A DNA stretch of 64,000 nt from Halorhabdus tiamatea SARL4B. GTDB taxonomy: Archaea > Halobacteriota > Halobacteria > Halobacteriales > Haloarculaceae. The position numbers and the translations under genes were made by a program. The notes below the pieces were generated by a model. That model did not search any database and was not told the DNA's origin. It was given only the letters and a program-made list of their open reading frames with translations. The stretch covers positions 930,001-994,000 of the forward strand of contig NC_021921.1 in NCBI RefSeq assembly GCF_000470655.1. Reading direction: 5' to 3'. This document shows, piece after piece, positions 31,700 to 41,174 of this stretch; the first letter of the stretch is position 1, and each line of letters begins with the position of its first letter.

Positions 31700-32811
31700 C
31701 GATTTGCCCTTTCAGCTACTTCTTTATAGAGGTTAGAATATTCACGCGCAGTTCGTTCGAGGGAGAACTCCGATCGAGCCCGTTCTTTGGCCTCTTGACC
31801 CAGAAGCTCTCTCTTCTTGGGGTGCTGTAACAGGTCGATTATTTCATCCGCGAATGCTTCTGGGTCGTTCGGATCGGCAAAGACGCCTGGATCGCCGACG
31901 ACTTCATGGAAAACATCGATATCGCTGACGACAACAGGGAGACCGGCTGCCATCGCTTCGACAGCTGCGACACAGAAGCCTTCATACCACGACGGGAAAA
32001 CCGCGATTTCTGATTTTTTAAGAACACCATACACATCATCCCGCCGAGGGAGATAGCCTGTGAACAGTACATCATTTTGTAGTCCAAGTTTAGTAGATGT
32101 ATTCTGAAGATTTTCAGATAATGCACCCCCACCCACAACAATCAAAGAAGACTCAGGAACAGTATCATTAACCGTCTTGAAGGCACGCAGAGCCGTTTCA
32201 TGGTTCTTTTGTTCAGTGATTGATCCAACTATCGTGATATTCGGACCGTCCGGTAGATCGACTGAGGGTCTACTGGCGCTATCAATCCGTTCCTTATCTA
32301 TTCCATTATATATTACTCGCTGTTCAACTCCATTGAGAAGGCCATTGAGAAGGAGCCGCTCATACCATGCGAATGAATCTTTTGTGCTCTGAGAATTCGA
32401 AACATTATAGTCAATAATCTTATATGTAGCCGAATTGGCTGTTTTTTGTAGGGTTGTAAAAAATCGATGATCATTATGTTCTGTATTAACAACCTGAGTG
32501 CCAGTACCAAATATTGCTAATCTAGCAAGAGATCCTGTAGAATTATGATGTGTATGGAGAATGCTCACGTCGTCATTTTTGCACACCTCCCTAATGCGCG
32601 ATAAAGCTGAAAGATCAATTCGGGAATCCGCACCGAGTCTCAGGACCGGGAGTTGGAGTTCTTCGATATCTGGGTCTATGTCGTCCCCAGGCATATCAAA
32701 ATATGAGATAATGAGTACTTCAACATTCGTTGTGCGATGGACCTTGACGGCGATCTCGAGGGGAATTGAAGTAGAAGAAAGTTCATTTATCAAGACAGCA
32801 ACTCTAACCAT
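31696..32811 (-). CDS. GT4 family glycosyltransferase
   Basis: 371 residues, GT-B fold. N-terminal MVRVAVLINELSSTSIPLEI, C-terminal donor site PSWYEGFCVAAVEAMAAGLPVV with the E-x7-E pair, and ITIVGSITEQKNHETALRAF linking the domains. Adds a sugar from an NDP-sugar to a growing glycan; the substrate is unknown. First gene of the three-gene operon with the two phosphatase-superfamily genes. Codon use becomes AT-rich within it. Its promoter region is interrupted by ISH6 135 bp upstream. Confidence 0.87.
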   Translation of the reverse strand: MVRVAVLINELSSTSIPLEIAVKVHRTTNVEVLIISYFDMPGDDIDPDIEELQLPVLRLGADSRIDLSALSRIREVCKNDDVSILHTHHNSTGSLARLAIFGTGTQVVNTEHNDHRFFTTLQKTANSATYKIIDYNVSNSQSTKDSFAWYERLLLNGLLNGVEQRVIYNGIDKERIDSASRPSVDLPDGPNITIVGSITEQKNHETALRAFKTVNDTVPESSLIVVGGGALSENLQNTSTKLGLQNDVLFTGYLPRRDDVYGVLKKSEIAVFPSWYEGFCVAAVEAMAAGLPVVVSDIDVFHEVVGDPGVFADPNDPEAFADEIIDLLQHPKKRELLGQEAKERARSEFSLERTAREYSNLYKEVAERANR

Positions 32812-32945
32812 GGTTATAGAAGCGCAAGACAGCGATCAGTATATTATTTGTGTATTGAGGATGTGGTTACGTCCGTAGTCACACAGGTCAAACCCCGTGG
32901 CAGAAATCTACCTAGTCATGTCTTACATCTATTCAGAAAAATATC

Positions 32946-34391
32946 GGTCGTGTCGCAAAGCGGTCTAGAGTTTGCCTCTGGTACTCTCAATTGAGAGGTC
33001 ACAGCTCATTGCTGTTTTGGTCGATCGCTGGAGCAGTTCATCAAGGAACGCCTGGTAGTGCTCTGGATCAGCGTACTTCACCAGCCGAAGCTGGAGTATC
33101 GCCTCTAATCCCTCCGTTGTCCAGCGCATCCACTGGTTCTTGCATCGCTTGCTGACTTCGCCCATCAGCCGTTCGACGGGGTTCGAGGTCCACGGCACCT
33201 CGAACCCCTCGACAGCCTGCTCGGCAAACGTCACGATCGACGGCACCCACCGCCGAAGATACCCCGCAGCCTTCTCTGACCCGTACTGATCCAACTGCCA
33301 CGCTGTCTTCTCGATACGCTCGGTCGTTCGCGCGATCCGCTCGCGGATCGCCGCGAACTCCTCTTCCGGCCGGTGCTTGGCGACCGAATTCTTCAGATGG
33401 AACACCTCGTCGATCACCTCCGAGACGATCTCGTTTCGTCGATCCAAGGAGAACACGCCGTCGTCCCAGAGGTTGTAGTCCAGTGTTCGGCCGACGTGGA
33501 CGAGATCAAGTTGGTGATTGCGATTTTCGTCGGTAAAGGCCGTGACCATACCCTCCTCAGCGTCACTGACGACCGTCGCGTCGTCAGTGACTGCGTCGAT
33601 GTCGTCGAGGTCGGCGGCTGTCTCGTCCCAGTCAGCGTTGACCGAGAGATCCAGCAGGGAGCGGGACTCCTCGGCAGTATCTTTGCCGAGCGTGGCTTGG
33701 ACGGAGTGGTACGAGCGGTCGTCGTCTTGACTGTGACACTTCGTGGCGTCAGGAATAACCGCATCAGCGTCTGTGTCAGCGACACAGTCTGGAAGGAACT
33801 GTTTGAGCTTGCTGCCGTATTCTCTGGCGCGGCGGTTGATCGTGGTCGGCGACGGCATCTCCGAGAGGATGCCGTCGCCGTGGTCAGCGGCGTCACGATA
33901 GCTGAGCGAGGTAGCGAGATCGACGCTCTTGGCCGCAATGTCCTGCTGATAACGGTTTTCTCCGTCGAAGCTAAGAACATCTTCGACGGGGCGGAAGTAG
34001 CTGGGTTCGTCGTGGTCAGCGGCGGTATCTTCGACGTAGTGAAGGTCGAATTCGTGCTCACCGGCGGTTGTGACGGCCGTGCGGGTATCGGTACCGGCGC
34101 GTTGGTAGCGCTGGTCACCGTTGCCGTGGGCGTGTTTTTCACCACAGAGCGCCTCGACGCGAGCCGCGTCGAGGCTCTCGACGAGTCCTTCGAGAAGAAC
34201 TGATTCGATGTTCTGATCGGTGATGAACTCGGCAAGCGTGGCCAGCGGTATCGTTTTGTCGTCGTCGATGCTAACGGTCAACCGCACGTCGATTGTGGCG
34301 TGCATGGGGCACCTCTCGGAGTGGACACCAGAGGCGTCCCCTTCCTCAGGGGAGTCAGTTACTGAACTCTAGAGGACTTTGCGACACGACC
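32946..34391 (-). mobile_element. Complete ISH6-type insertion sequence
   Basis: 1446 bp. Both ends read GGTCGTGTCGCAAAG, three bases, then TCTAGAGTT inward: a 27-bp inverted repeat with few mismatches. One transposase gene fills it. The clean target duplication and undamaged gene point to a recent, possibly active insertion between the divergent GT4 and Wzy-like genes. Confidence 0.9.
32965..34305 (-). CDS. ISH6-family transposase
   Basis: 446 residues. It has no recognisable N-terminal zinc finger, but contains DAVIPDATKCHS, then TVVSDAEEGMV and VPWTSNPVERLMGEVSKRCKNQWMRW, the spaced Asp...Asp...Glu pattern of a DDE transposase. Length and sequence style fit ISH6. Uninterrupted frame. GC-rich codon use contrasts with the AT-rich genes on both sides. 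A long opposite-strand frame (33373-34203) is only its shadow. Confidence 0.88.
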   Translation of the reverse strand: MHATIDVRLTVSIDDDKTIPLATLAEFITDQNIESVLLEGLVESLDAARVEALCGEKHAHGNGDQRYQRAGTDTRTAVTTAGEHEFDLHYVEDTAADHDEPSYFRPVEDVLSFDGENRYQQDIAAKSVDLATSLSYRDAADHGDGILSEMPSPTTINRRAREYGSKLKQFLPDCVADTDADAVIPDATKCHSQDDDRSYHSVQATLGKDTAEESRSLLDLSVNADWDETAADLDDIDAVTDDATVVSDAEEGMVTAFTDENRNHQLDLVHVGRTLDYNLWDDGVFSLDRRNEIVSEVIDEVFHLKNSVAKHRPEEEFAAIRERIARTTERIEKTAWQLDQYGSEKAAGYLRRWVPSIVTFAEQAVEGFEVPWTSNPVERLMGEVSKRCKNQWMRWTTEGLEAILQLRLVKYADPEHYQAFLDELLQRSTKTAMSCDLSIESTRGKL

Positions 34392-34431
34392 AAAATATCA
34401 GGGCGATTCAACCCACTTTTCCGGATTGAAT

Positions 34432-35544
34432 ATGAGTTGGTTTTTTATACTATTATTATTAATTTCATTAATATCACAAAATACAAAATTACCACCGGAG
34501 GGAGCATACGTTGCGACTACACTTACATATTTATTTGGTATATTCCTTTTCATAACGAATGGTGAGAGATCCATCTCTGCTAAAAGGTGGTCTTTTGTAC
34601 TAATTTCCGCATTTACTGTGGTGGTATTTTTAAATACATTAGTATATCCTTCAACTTTTAATTCTACCCGATTAGTAGTATTAATAACCTTTACTCTATT
34701 GAATTTCTATCTCATCTCATCAGTAATTAACCTCAGTCAATTCCTCTATGCTGTGAGTCGGGTTGGTGCGCTATTAACGGTGATCGGAGTTCTCCCACTC
34801 ATTGGGTTTCCTACTCAAATTGGATTTATTGACATTTCTTTATGGGGGTTCTTCTCAGATTTGAATATCCCCATTATCACTAGTGTTTTTGTGAATCCCA
34901 ACCAGCTTGGCTTCTTTATGTTTGTTGGGACAGTAGGAGCACTCAGAGAACAGTCAATATCAGATTCACGCTTTTCAACGGTAATACTGGGAACGAACGC
35001 GCTTGGTCTTATGTTGAGTCATTATAGGGGAGGGTGGACTGCTTTACTTGCAGCACTTGGACTTTGGTATGTGTATCATCTCTTTGGTCGTAAAAGCCTG
35101 ATACTCATCACAATCAGTGGGATCACCACGATCGCAGTCGGATTGTCTTTGCTATTTGGTATTATTCCTGGACCACAGATACTGACAGAGATATCACTGA
35201 ATGGACGACGTGAGCTATGGATAGCAAGCATTCATGCCCTCCAAAATAACCTCCTAGCCGGTCAAGGGCTTGCAGGAACTGCTGAGATCGTTGGCAATCC
35301 CCATAATTCATATCTTCGTATGTTTGCTTCATTTGGCATAATTGGTGGACTCATATATACATTTCTGGTAGTTGGAGTTACAATTGAAAGCACTCGTGAA
35401 GCGATATCAATTGAAGCATTACTGCTCACTACACTTTTAATGGGAATGTTACTCATCCAGATATTTAACCAGTTATCTTTTGTTGGGATATCTATGCGTT
35501 CAACTATAATCGCTATATTTATGGGATACCATATGTCCAAGTGA
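34432..35544 (+). CDS. Wzy/O-antigen-ligase-like polytopic membrane protein
   Basis: 370 residues from ATG 34432, about ten hydrophobic segments. The loop NPNQLGFFMF and, in the large extracytoplasmic loop, NPHNSYLRMFASFGIIGG are the usual O-antigen ligase/polymerase signatures (PHN). RGGWTALLAALG lies between. Likely polymerises or ligates glycan repeats at the outer face of the membrane; inferred from the family. Very AT-rich. ISH6 ends 41 bp upstream of the start, so its native promoter is disturbed. Confidence 0.78.
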   Translation: MSWFFILLLLISLISQNTKLPPEGAYVATTLTYLFGIFLFITNGERSISAKRWSFVLISAFTVVVFLNTLVYPSTFNSTRLVVLITFTLLNFYLISSVINLSQFLYAVSRVGALLTVIGVLPLIGFPTQIGFIDISLWGFFSDLNIPIITSVFVNPNQLGFFMFVGTVGALREQSISDSRFSTVILGTNALGLMLSHYRGGWTALLAALGLWYVYHLFGRKSLILITISGITTIAVGLSLLFGIIPGPQILTEISLNGRRELWIASIHALQNNLLAGQGLAGTAEIVGNPHNSYLRMFASFGIIGGLIYTFLVVGVTIESTREAISIEALLLTTLLMGMLLIQIFNQLSFVGISMRSTIIAIFMGYHMSK

Positions 35545-35559
35545 GTGATTATCATATGT

Positions 35560-35752
35560 TAATTGTTGGGCGGTGGTGCAGAATAGTTCTCAAGGCCTCA
35601 CTCGGCGGATTTCGATCGCCGAGATTGTCTTAACCGGACCGACGTTCGGAGGGCAATAATGGCTCATAGCAGAGCGAAATCTTGTCTCACTCAAAAACCG
35701 AGATCGGATAGCTCAGGGGGTGTGAAGACTTCTGCACCACCGTCTAATTGTT
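35560..35752. repeat. 8-bp target duplication flanking a MITE
   Basis: TAATTGTT at 35560-35567 and 35745-35752 brackets the 177-bp element. The right copy contains the stop codon (TAA on the minus strand) of the 35751-36692 gene, so the insertion hit the very end of that gene without truncating it. Confidence 0.85.
35568..35744. mobile_element. 177-bp MITE (non-autonomous IS derivative)
   Basis: The ends are GGGCGGTGGTGCAGAA and, inverted, GACGGTGGTGCAGAA: 15-16-bp terminal repeats. It has no ORF of note, 8-bp target duplications, and an interior GC content higher than its AT-rich surroundings. It would need a transposase from a full-length relative elsewhere. The parent IS is not in this window. 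Confidence 0.85.
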
Positions 35753-36692
35753 ATTCAACATAGCCAAGGCTTTCTAGCCTGTTTGAGACAACAGAGGCTT
35801 GAATCTTGTCCATATCAGAACTTCTGGATTCCTTAGTGATTTCTCGTCGATCTCCACTCAGATACACAAACCACGGTACACGAACAACAGGATCATCGTA
35901 CAGCCCGCGTGGATGACCCCACTCTCGGATCGGAATCGGCGATGCCCGTTCTCCAACGTAGTTCCCATGATCCGCCGTAACGACGGACTTCCCTGAAATG
36001 TTGTCAAGCAATTCTTCAACGTGTTCAAGCACGTATTCGAGATTATCCGTGTATATTGACCAGAGTTCTTCACCTGAGACATCGAGTTCGCGTTTAAACT
36101 TCTGATTCCACACGTTTTCCTTGGATGGCCCGTCGCCCTTGCCGTCGATCTGCTGAAGATGCTCCTTGTCGAAGTCCGTCTCTGCAAGGACAAATGGGTA
36201 ATGTGGTTGCATATAATGGACGACGAGGCGCTTGTGTGGGAACTTCTCAGCCGCTTCCAGTGCGGCTTCGGTCATCGTTTCGGCACGGACAGTGCCCGTT
36301 TCGTCGTCCCAACCCTCGTCGAGCCAAACGTTGATCATCTCGTGGAGCTGGATGTCCCATCGATCGCGGTTCTCTTCGAGTTGGGGGTTGGCCGTCACGT
36401 AGACCGTATCGCGGAGATCTCGTCCGTCGAAGTTGGCCTGCAGCCATTCTACGGTTGAGGAGCCTTTCGAGATACGAGAGGAGAGAGTCCCTTCGAGTTG
36501 GCTAGCCGATTCGAACATATCGTACCGACAGGCGTCGAGAACGACGAGGGTATCCCAGTCTTCGTCAAACACATCGATTCCTGCCGTGTTTTCTGAACGA
36601 AATCCTGATCGTCGATGGAAAAGACGATTGAACCCTCGCGCGAAGAGTCGAGGATTCTGAAAGGCTCGTCCAATCCGACTGATCGTATCCAT
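35751..36692 (-). CDS. Alkaline-phosphatase-superfamily protein of the LDACRYD type (first)
   Basis: 313 residues. WDTLVVLDACRYDMFESAS carries the first metal Asp; GSSTVEWLQANF offers a Ser/Thr nucleophile; VVTADHGNYVGERASPIPIREWGHPRG the second metal site; RVPWFVYL follows. It is shorter than true sulfatases and lacks the C-x-P-x-R loop. A paralogue is at 45825-46874. It may add or remove a phosphoryl group on the surface glycan; inferred. A MITE sits at its stop codon. Confidence 0.75.
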   Translation of the reverse strand: MDTISRIGRAFQNPRLFARGFNRLFHRRSGFRSENTAGIDVFDEDWDTLVVLDACRYDMFESASQLEGTLSSRISKGSSTVEWLQANFDGRDLRDTVYVTANPQLEENRDRWDIQLHEMINVWLDEGWDDETGTVRAETMTEAALEAAEKFPHKRLVVHYMQPHYPFVLAETDFDKEHLQQIDGKGDGPSKENVWNQKFKRELDVSGEELWSIYTDNLEYVLEHVEELLDNISGKSVVTADHGNYVGERASPIPIREWGHPRGLYDDPVVRVPWFVYLSGDRREITKESRSSDMDKIQASVVSNRLESLGYVE

Positions 36693-36775
36693 TGCTAAGT
36701 ATCCCAGGGATCGATGTCCAATCTGATTAATCTCTCTATTTCTTCTGGTTCTGTATGTTTGTTAGTCAGATTCCG

Positions 36776-37696
36776 CTACAGTGAAAGATGGCGCTTAAGA
36801 TTCCGGAGAGGTTCGTATGTAAACCTGCCACCGAGCGCTGCAACAAAATAGAGCCATCCGCGAGTCTGTATCGGGTATTTGATGAGCGAGCGTACAAGTG
36901 AAATCCTTGCCTGAGAATAATAGCCATTCGTTAGTGCATTATATCCGATCCGGAAATCTAAAGATGCCAGAGTTTGTCTACCTTTTATCACTCCAACTTC
37001 AGAATTGAGTTCGACTAATTTCTCATATAGTATCGGATATGAGATCTCTCGCTTTTCTTTATAATTTTTGCTAATGCGATTGTCGATATCAAAGTACTTC
37101 ACTACGAGTGGTTTCGAAACTGACTCCACAGACCACTCTTCGGCCACGTCAAGATAGAAATACCAGTCTTGCCAACTAGGTAATTCTTCGTTCAATGAGA
37201 TATCATTCATTACCTGTGAACGAACCATTACTGATGAGAACGTTCCAATGAAGTTCCCCCTCATCAAACGTGCCAACACGTCGCCGCTGTGTTCAGGAAT
37301 AGAGCGTCCAGTGATGTTGCCGTTTGAATCATTATGGACAATACCCGTGTAAACGAGTCCGACTGATTTAGGAGCCTGCTCAAATACCTCAACTTGACGT
37401 TCGAGTTTTGCCGGACGCCATTCGTCGTCTGCATCTAGAAAAGCGATATAATCCCCCTTTGCGACTTCGACACCAGCATTCCGAGCAGCGTTTGCTCCCT
37501 GGTTCTCTGAGAATCGGAGATAACGAATTCGGTCCTCAGAGAAAGAATCAACAATCTCGGGGGTCTCGTCAGTTGATCCATCATCAACAATGATCACCTC
37601 GCAGTCGTCGAACGTCTGGTCAAGGACACTCCTTACTGCCCGTGGTAACACAGAGGCACGGTTGTAAGTGGGAATGACAATACTTACTGTGGGCAT
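36776..37696 (-). CDS. GT2 family glycosyltransferase
   Basis: 306 residues. GT-A start MPTVSIVIPTYNRASVLPRA, then VIIVDDGSTDETPEIV and the D-x-D-type YIAFLDADDEWRPAKLE, with WQDWYFYLDVAEE in the acceptor side. Transfers a sugar from a nucleotide donor with metal help, at the cytoplasmic face. Acceptor and donor unknown. The C-terminal third is basic and may sit on the membrane. AT-rich like its neighbours. Confidence 0.88.
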   Translation of the reverse strand: MPTVSIVIPTYNRASVLPRAVRSVLDQTFDDCEVIIVDDGSTDETPEIVDSFSEDRIRYLRFSENQGANAARNAGVEVAKGDYIAFLDADDEWRPAKLERQVEVFEQAPKSVGLVYTGIVHNDSNGNITGRSIPEHSGDVLARLMRGNFIGTFSSVMVRSQVMNDISLNEELPSWQDWYFYLDVAEEWSVESVSKPLVVKYFDIDNRISKNYKEKREISYPILYEKLVELNSEVGVIKGRQTLASLDFRIGYNALTNGYYSQARISLVRSLIKYPIQTRGWLYFVAALGGRFTYEPLRNLKRHLSL

Positions 37697-38206
37697 TCTT
37701 TTCTGGATAGTAGTAGCAATTGCATATATCTGTGCCGAAGAAGATTAAGAAGGAGTGATTCTGTTATATATGGACCACCAACACGCATCGTCCGACAACT
37801 AAGCTTCAATAAGTATCTCTCGGAGCCCCTACTGGAAGCTCGTGTTTCGTCTGCGGGCGACACGCAGACACTCAAACGCCGACTAGACCGTATCATTCCA
37901 CACAGAGACATTCGACGAATACATACGATAAAGACCTCGTGGGTAAGCGACCGAACATTGAGGACCTGCTGCAGTCGCTCGAACCCGACGACGCGTTTTA
38001 TGATATCAGTTCAATATTGGCACAAATGCGTGCTTTGCAGCGTCGAAACTCGGACTGAAGGCTATCATCGCCTTCGAACCGGAACCGAAAATCGCAACGC
38101 GACTATGAGAGAACCTCAAGTTGAACGATCGGGACGCGCAGATCGTCAGGTTCACGCTATCGGATACCAACGGGGCTTTTGTCAACGCGCGCATTCCCTT
38201 CACCCA
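37697..38206. other. 510-bp intergenic region, no convincing gene
   Basis: A short frame at 37939-38058 (GTG start; VGKRPNIEDLLQSLEPDDAF...) looks coding in composition but is only 39 residues and has no partner; it may be a gene fragment. The rest holds the promoters of the divergent GT2 and capsule-type genes. I see no repeat or RNA. Confidence 0.35.
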
Positions 38207-39616
38207 ATGAGTCTTGTCGAACGGTTTCGAGAATTTGAAAGCGAACATGCAACCTTCGAAATCGAAATCGAAAATGTACCCATCTGGGAGAGGATCCGAT
38301 ACAGTGTCTTCCGAGACATCGAACAACAATTTGGGACCGGGCAAGCACATACTTCGATTGATTTAGACACGAAGGACAATCTCCAGGGGGCAAAACTCTG
38401 GCTTCGGAATCTTGTATCGAAGAACCCCTATTTGGCCCCGTCAAGCGACGTACTGGTCGTTGGCCACCCACGACGAAAGAAAGAAACCGACGGCTGCTGG
38501 TGGGATATCTATTGTGACCCATTGCACGAATACTGTTCGCTCGATAGTGTTCATTTCGAGAAACCGTATCTCCTTGATCACCGATCACCCGCAAAGACAG
38601 AGTCGCTACGCTATCTTGAGCTCGTAGAATACAACGGGACGATTCTACGAAAGCTGGGTCTTTGTAATGTTGATCTCGATACCGACGAGTTATCATGTCT
38701 TAGAGGACTCGAAGACGATATCCAACGCCAATTCGATGTAGGTGCCGATATTAAATCTCGAGTACAGCGTCTTCTACAAAACCGGAAATGCCGGCTCCCG
38801 CTCTACAAACGACTCCTTGACCGTGTCAATCCGGAGATTGCTGTTGTCGTCGTCAGCTATGGGAAAGAGACGTTTATTGAGGCGTGCAAACAGAAGGGAA
38901 TTCCAGTTGTTGAATTGCAACACGGTGTCATCTATCCGGAGCATTTTGGCTACACATTCTCAGGAGAGCGGACGAAAACGACGTTCCCCGATTACTTGCT
39001 GACCTGGGGAGAATTCTGGAAAGACGATGTTGAATTCCCGATTCCAGACGAGAGAGTAATCCCTGTCGGATATCCGTACCTTGAGGAATCGATCAAGAAG
39101 TACGATAACGTTGAGACGAAACAACAGCTACTGTTCATCTCCCAAGGAACGATCGGAGAACAGCTCTCAAAATTCGCGATAAACGTTCAACAATATTCCG
39201 AGATTGACTATGATATTGTATATAAACTGCACCCCGGGGAGTACGACCGGTGGCAAGGCGAGTATCCGTGGCTAGTTGACGCGGAGCTCGAAGTTATCGA
39301 TAGCTCAGAGCCGCCACTGTACAACTTGTTCGCCGAATCAAGCGCACAGGTAGGGGTTGGTTCGACAGCAGTCTACGAAGGACTTGCGTTCGAACTGGAG
39401 ACGTTCGTGTATGATTGTCCCGGATCAGAAGTGCTTCAGCCACTTGTGGTTGAAGGATCTGCACAACTGATTTCGTCTTCAGAGGATTTAGCAGCGTCTC
39501 TTGGATCTATTAAGAGTATGTTTAATCGAGAATACTACTTTGAACCTAATTCGACTGAGAATACATGCAGAACTCTGAGTGAGCTAACGGAAAATGCAAC
39601 ACTGTACAAGCAATGA
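38207..39616 (+). CDS. Capsule-polysaccharide-type glycosyltransferase-like protein
   Basis: 469 residues from ATG 38207 (MSLVERFREFESEHATFEIE). The central part (PEIAVVVVSYGKETFIEACKQKGIPVVELQHGVIYPEHFGYTFSG) and the end (YKLHPGEYDRWQGEYPW, then QVGVGSTAVYEGLAFELETFVYD) match GT-B proteins of the capsule biosynthesis/polysialyl- or KpsC/S-like kind: an H-G near mid-protein and an HP-x-E donor motif. In view of NeuB and NeuA nearby, transfer of a nonulosonic acid is possible, but unproven. The upstream extension of the frame is not supported. Confidence 0.7.
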   Translation: MSLVERFREFESEHATFEIEIENVPIWERIRYSVFRDIEQQFGTGQAHTSIDLDTKDNLQGAKLWLRNLVSKNPYLAPSSDVLVVGHPRRKKETDGCWWDIYCDPLHEYCSLDSVHFEKPYLLDHRSPAKTESLRYLELVEYNGTILRKLGLCNVDLDTDELSCLRGLEDDIQRQFDVGADIKSRVQRLLQNRKCRLPLYKRLLDRVNPEIAVVVVSYGKETFIEACKQKGIPVVELQHGVIYPEHFGYTFSGERTKTTFPDYLLTWGEFWKDDVEFPIPDERVIPVGYPYLEESIKKYDNVETKQQLLFISQGTIGEQLSKFAINVQQYSEIDYDIVYKLHPGEYDRWQGEYPWLVDAELEVIDSSEPPLYNLFAESSAQVGVGSTAVYEGLAFELETFVYDCPGSEVLQPLVVEGSAQLISSSEDLAASLGSIKSMFNREYYFEPNSTENTCRTLSELTENATLYKQ

Positions 39617-39694
39617 TGGTGCGATAGGCCGAGCATCCTGCGAACCTTCTAGTGAAGGAAAACGGGTTTAGCAAGTGAGCAAGATAGGAGAAGT

Positions 39695-41134
39695 ATGAGT
39701 AATTCGCGTCCAAATATTCTCTGGATCACGCTTGATAGTGTCCGTGCAGACCATGCATCACTCCACGGTTACGAGAGAGATACGACACCCCACCTCTCTC
39801 GGATCGCAGAAGATGAAAGAGGGGTTAACTTCGATCACGGCATCGCACATAGTACGAGAACCCCAGTGTCGGTACCGTCGATGTTGACTGGGCTATATCC
39901 GTCTCGTCATCAAATGATTGGGACGAAATCCGGAAATGTGCTTCCTCCGGAAATGGTGACGGCACCGGAGTTGCTATCTGATATTGGATATCATACCGTC
40001 GGGGTCTCCGAAAACGGCTACGCAGGCGTTGCTAAAGAGTTCGACAAACGGTTCGATGACTTCGTGAAGTCGTCTCCTTCTAGCCTGAGTGACTTTATCT
40101 CCTACCAACAAGCATTGAGCTTCCTTAAATATTCTTTGCAGACACGCAAACATGGACCAGGACTGTCAGTTGATGTGGGAGCCCACGGAGATCAAAATTC
40201 GTTTTTTACTACGGATATCACGAAACGAAAGCTCCGCAATGCATCCGTGCAGGACTGCCCAATTTTCGCCTACGTTCACTATAACGATCCACATCATCCA
40301 TACATCCCTCCACTCGCGTATCGTGACGAATATCTCGAGGACATAGATGTAAGCGCTGACGAAGCAGTTGCCTTCGCGGAACGAATGCACGAGGACCTCT
40401 ACAAATGGATTGCAAATGACCTGCCGTTATCAGAAAAGGAATGGGAAATCCTGTATGCGATGTACGACGCGACGATTAGGTACACCGATGCAATGGTTGG
40501 TAACCTCTTTAATTTTGTGCAGGAGCAACTTGACGATACGATAGTTGTCATTACAGCAGATCACGGAGATCTCTTCGGAGAATATGGTCTTCTCGGGCAT
40601 CATATGGTGCTTCACGATGGAGTCATTCACATCCCGTTAGTTACCCACGGGCTTGAGGGAGTCATCGATCACTCTGAGCAACCAACACAGCATATTGACG
40701 TAATGCAGACGCTGCTCGCTGCTGTCGGAGCGGACACGACACAGTTCCAGGGATACGATATTCGGGACGAATCTCGGGACATAGCGATTAGTCAAGATCT
40801 ACGAGGGACGGTTGAGAACGGCGATACAGCGAACTACGAACGGATCCGACAGTATAATGCGGATGTCGATCTCTCACACCTTCCCAAGTCGATGGTTTCG
40901 TCGTTCCGGACCACGGAGCACAAACTTGTTCGGACAGATGAATGGACGCGACTTTATGAACTCCAAGACGAGACGACAGACGTGTCCGACGAATATCCGG
41001 ATGTTCTGGAAGAGTTGGACTCATTCGCAGACGACTGGATGGCAGCAGAAGGACAATCGTTTAAAGTAGATCCGGAAGAAGCTGATCTTTCTGAGCAGAC
41101 GGAACAGCACCTTCAAGACATGGGATATATGTGA
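39695..41134 (+). CDS. Sulfatase-like alkaline-phosphatase-superfamily enzyme, Thr nucleophile
   Basis: 479 residues. NILWITLDSVRADHASLHGY (metal Asp), nucleophile loop HSTRTPVSVPSMLTGLYPSRH with Thr at the Cys position, VVITADHGDLFGEYGLLGHHMVLHDGVIHIPLVTHG for the second metal site. Predicted cytoplasmic or surface-associated; no signal peptide. As with its paralogue at 28641, absence of Cys argues against a formylglycine sulfatase. Follows the capsule-type transferase by 78 bp, same strand. Confidence 0.8.
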   Translation: MSNSRPNILWITLDSVRADHASLHGYERDTTPHLSRIAEDERGVNFDHGIAHSTRTPVSVPSMLTGLYPSRHQMIGTKSGNVLPPEMVTAPELLSDIGYHTVGVSENGYAGVAKEFDKRFDDFVKSSPSSLSDFISYQQALSFLKYSLQTRKHGPGLSVDVGAHGDQNSFFTTDITKRKLRNASVQDCPIFAYVHYNDPHHPYIPPLAYRDEYLEDIDVSADEAVAFAERMHEDLYKWIANDLPLSEKEWEILYAMYDATIRYTDAMVGNLFNFVQEQLDDTIVVITADHGDLFGEYGLLGHHMVLHDGVIHIPLVTHGLEGVIDHSEQPTQHIDVMQTLLAAVGADTTQFQGYDIRDESRDIAISQDLRGTVENGDTANYERIRQYNADVDLSHLPKSMVSSFRTTEHKLVRTDEWTRLYELQDETTDVSDEYPDVLEELDSFADDWMAAEGQSFKVDPEEADLSEQTEQHLQDMGYM

Positions 41135-41174
41135 GTTTGAGACCTGATTATCCGGTTGAAACTGCGTCGAGAGC

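Larger units (their letters stand above)
32938..34399. repeat. 8-bp target duplication flanking ISH6
   Basis: AAAATATC occurs at 32938-32945 and again at 34392-34399, immediately outside the inverted ends. This length is typical of ISH6 and shows simple, unrearranged insertion. The duplicated octamer itself looks like a TATA box; the right copy is 33-40 bp upstream of the ATG of the next gene. Confidence 0.9.

Noticed and set aside
33373-34203. 276-codon frame opposite the ISH6 transposase
   Set aside because: Shadow within a well-bounded ISH6 element.
37958-38206. N-terminal extension of the capsule-type transferase
   Set aside because: The extra 83 residues are basic and cysteine-rich and do not resemble the protein family; the ATG at 38207 gives a normal start.
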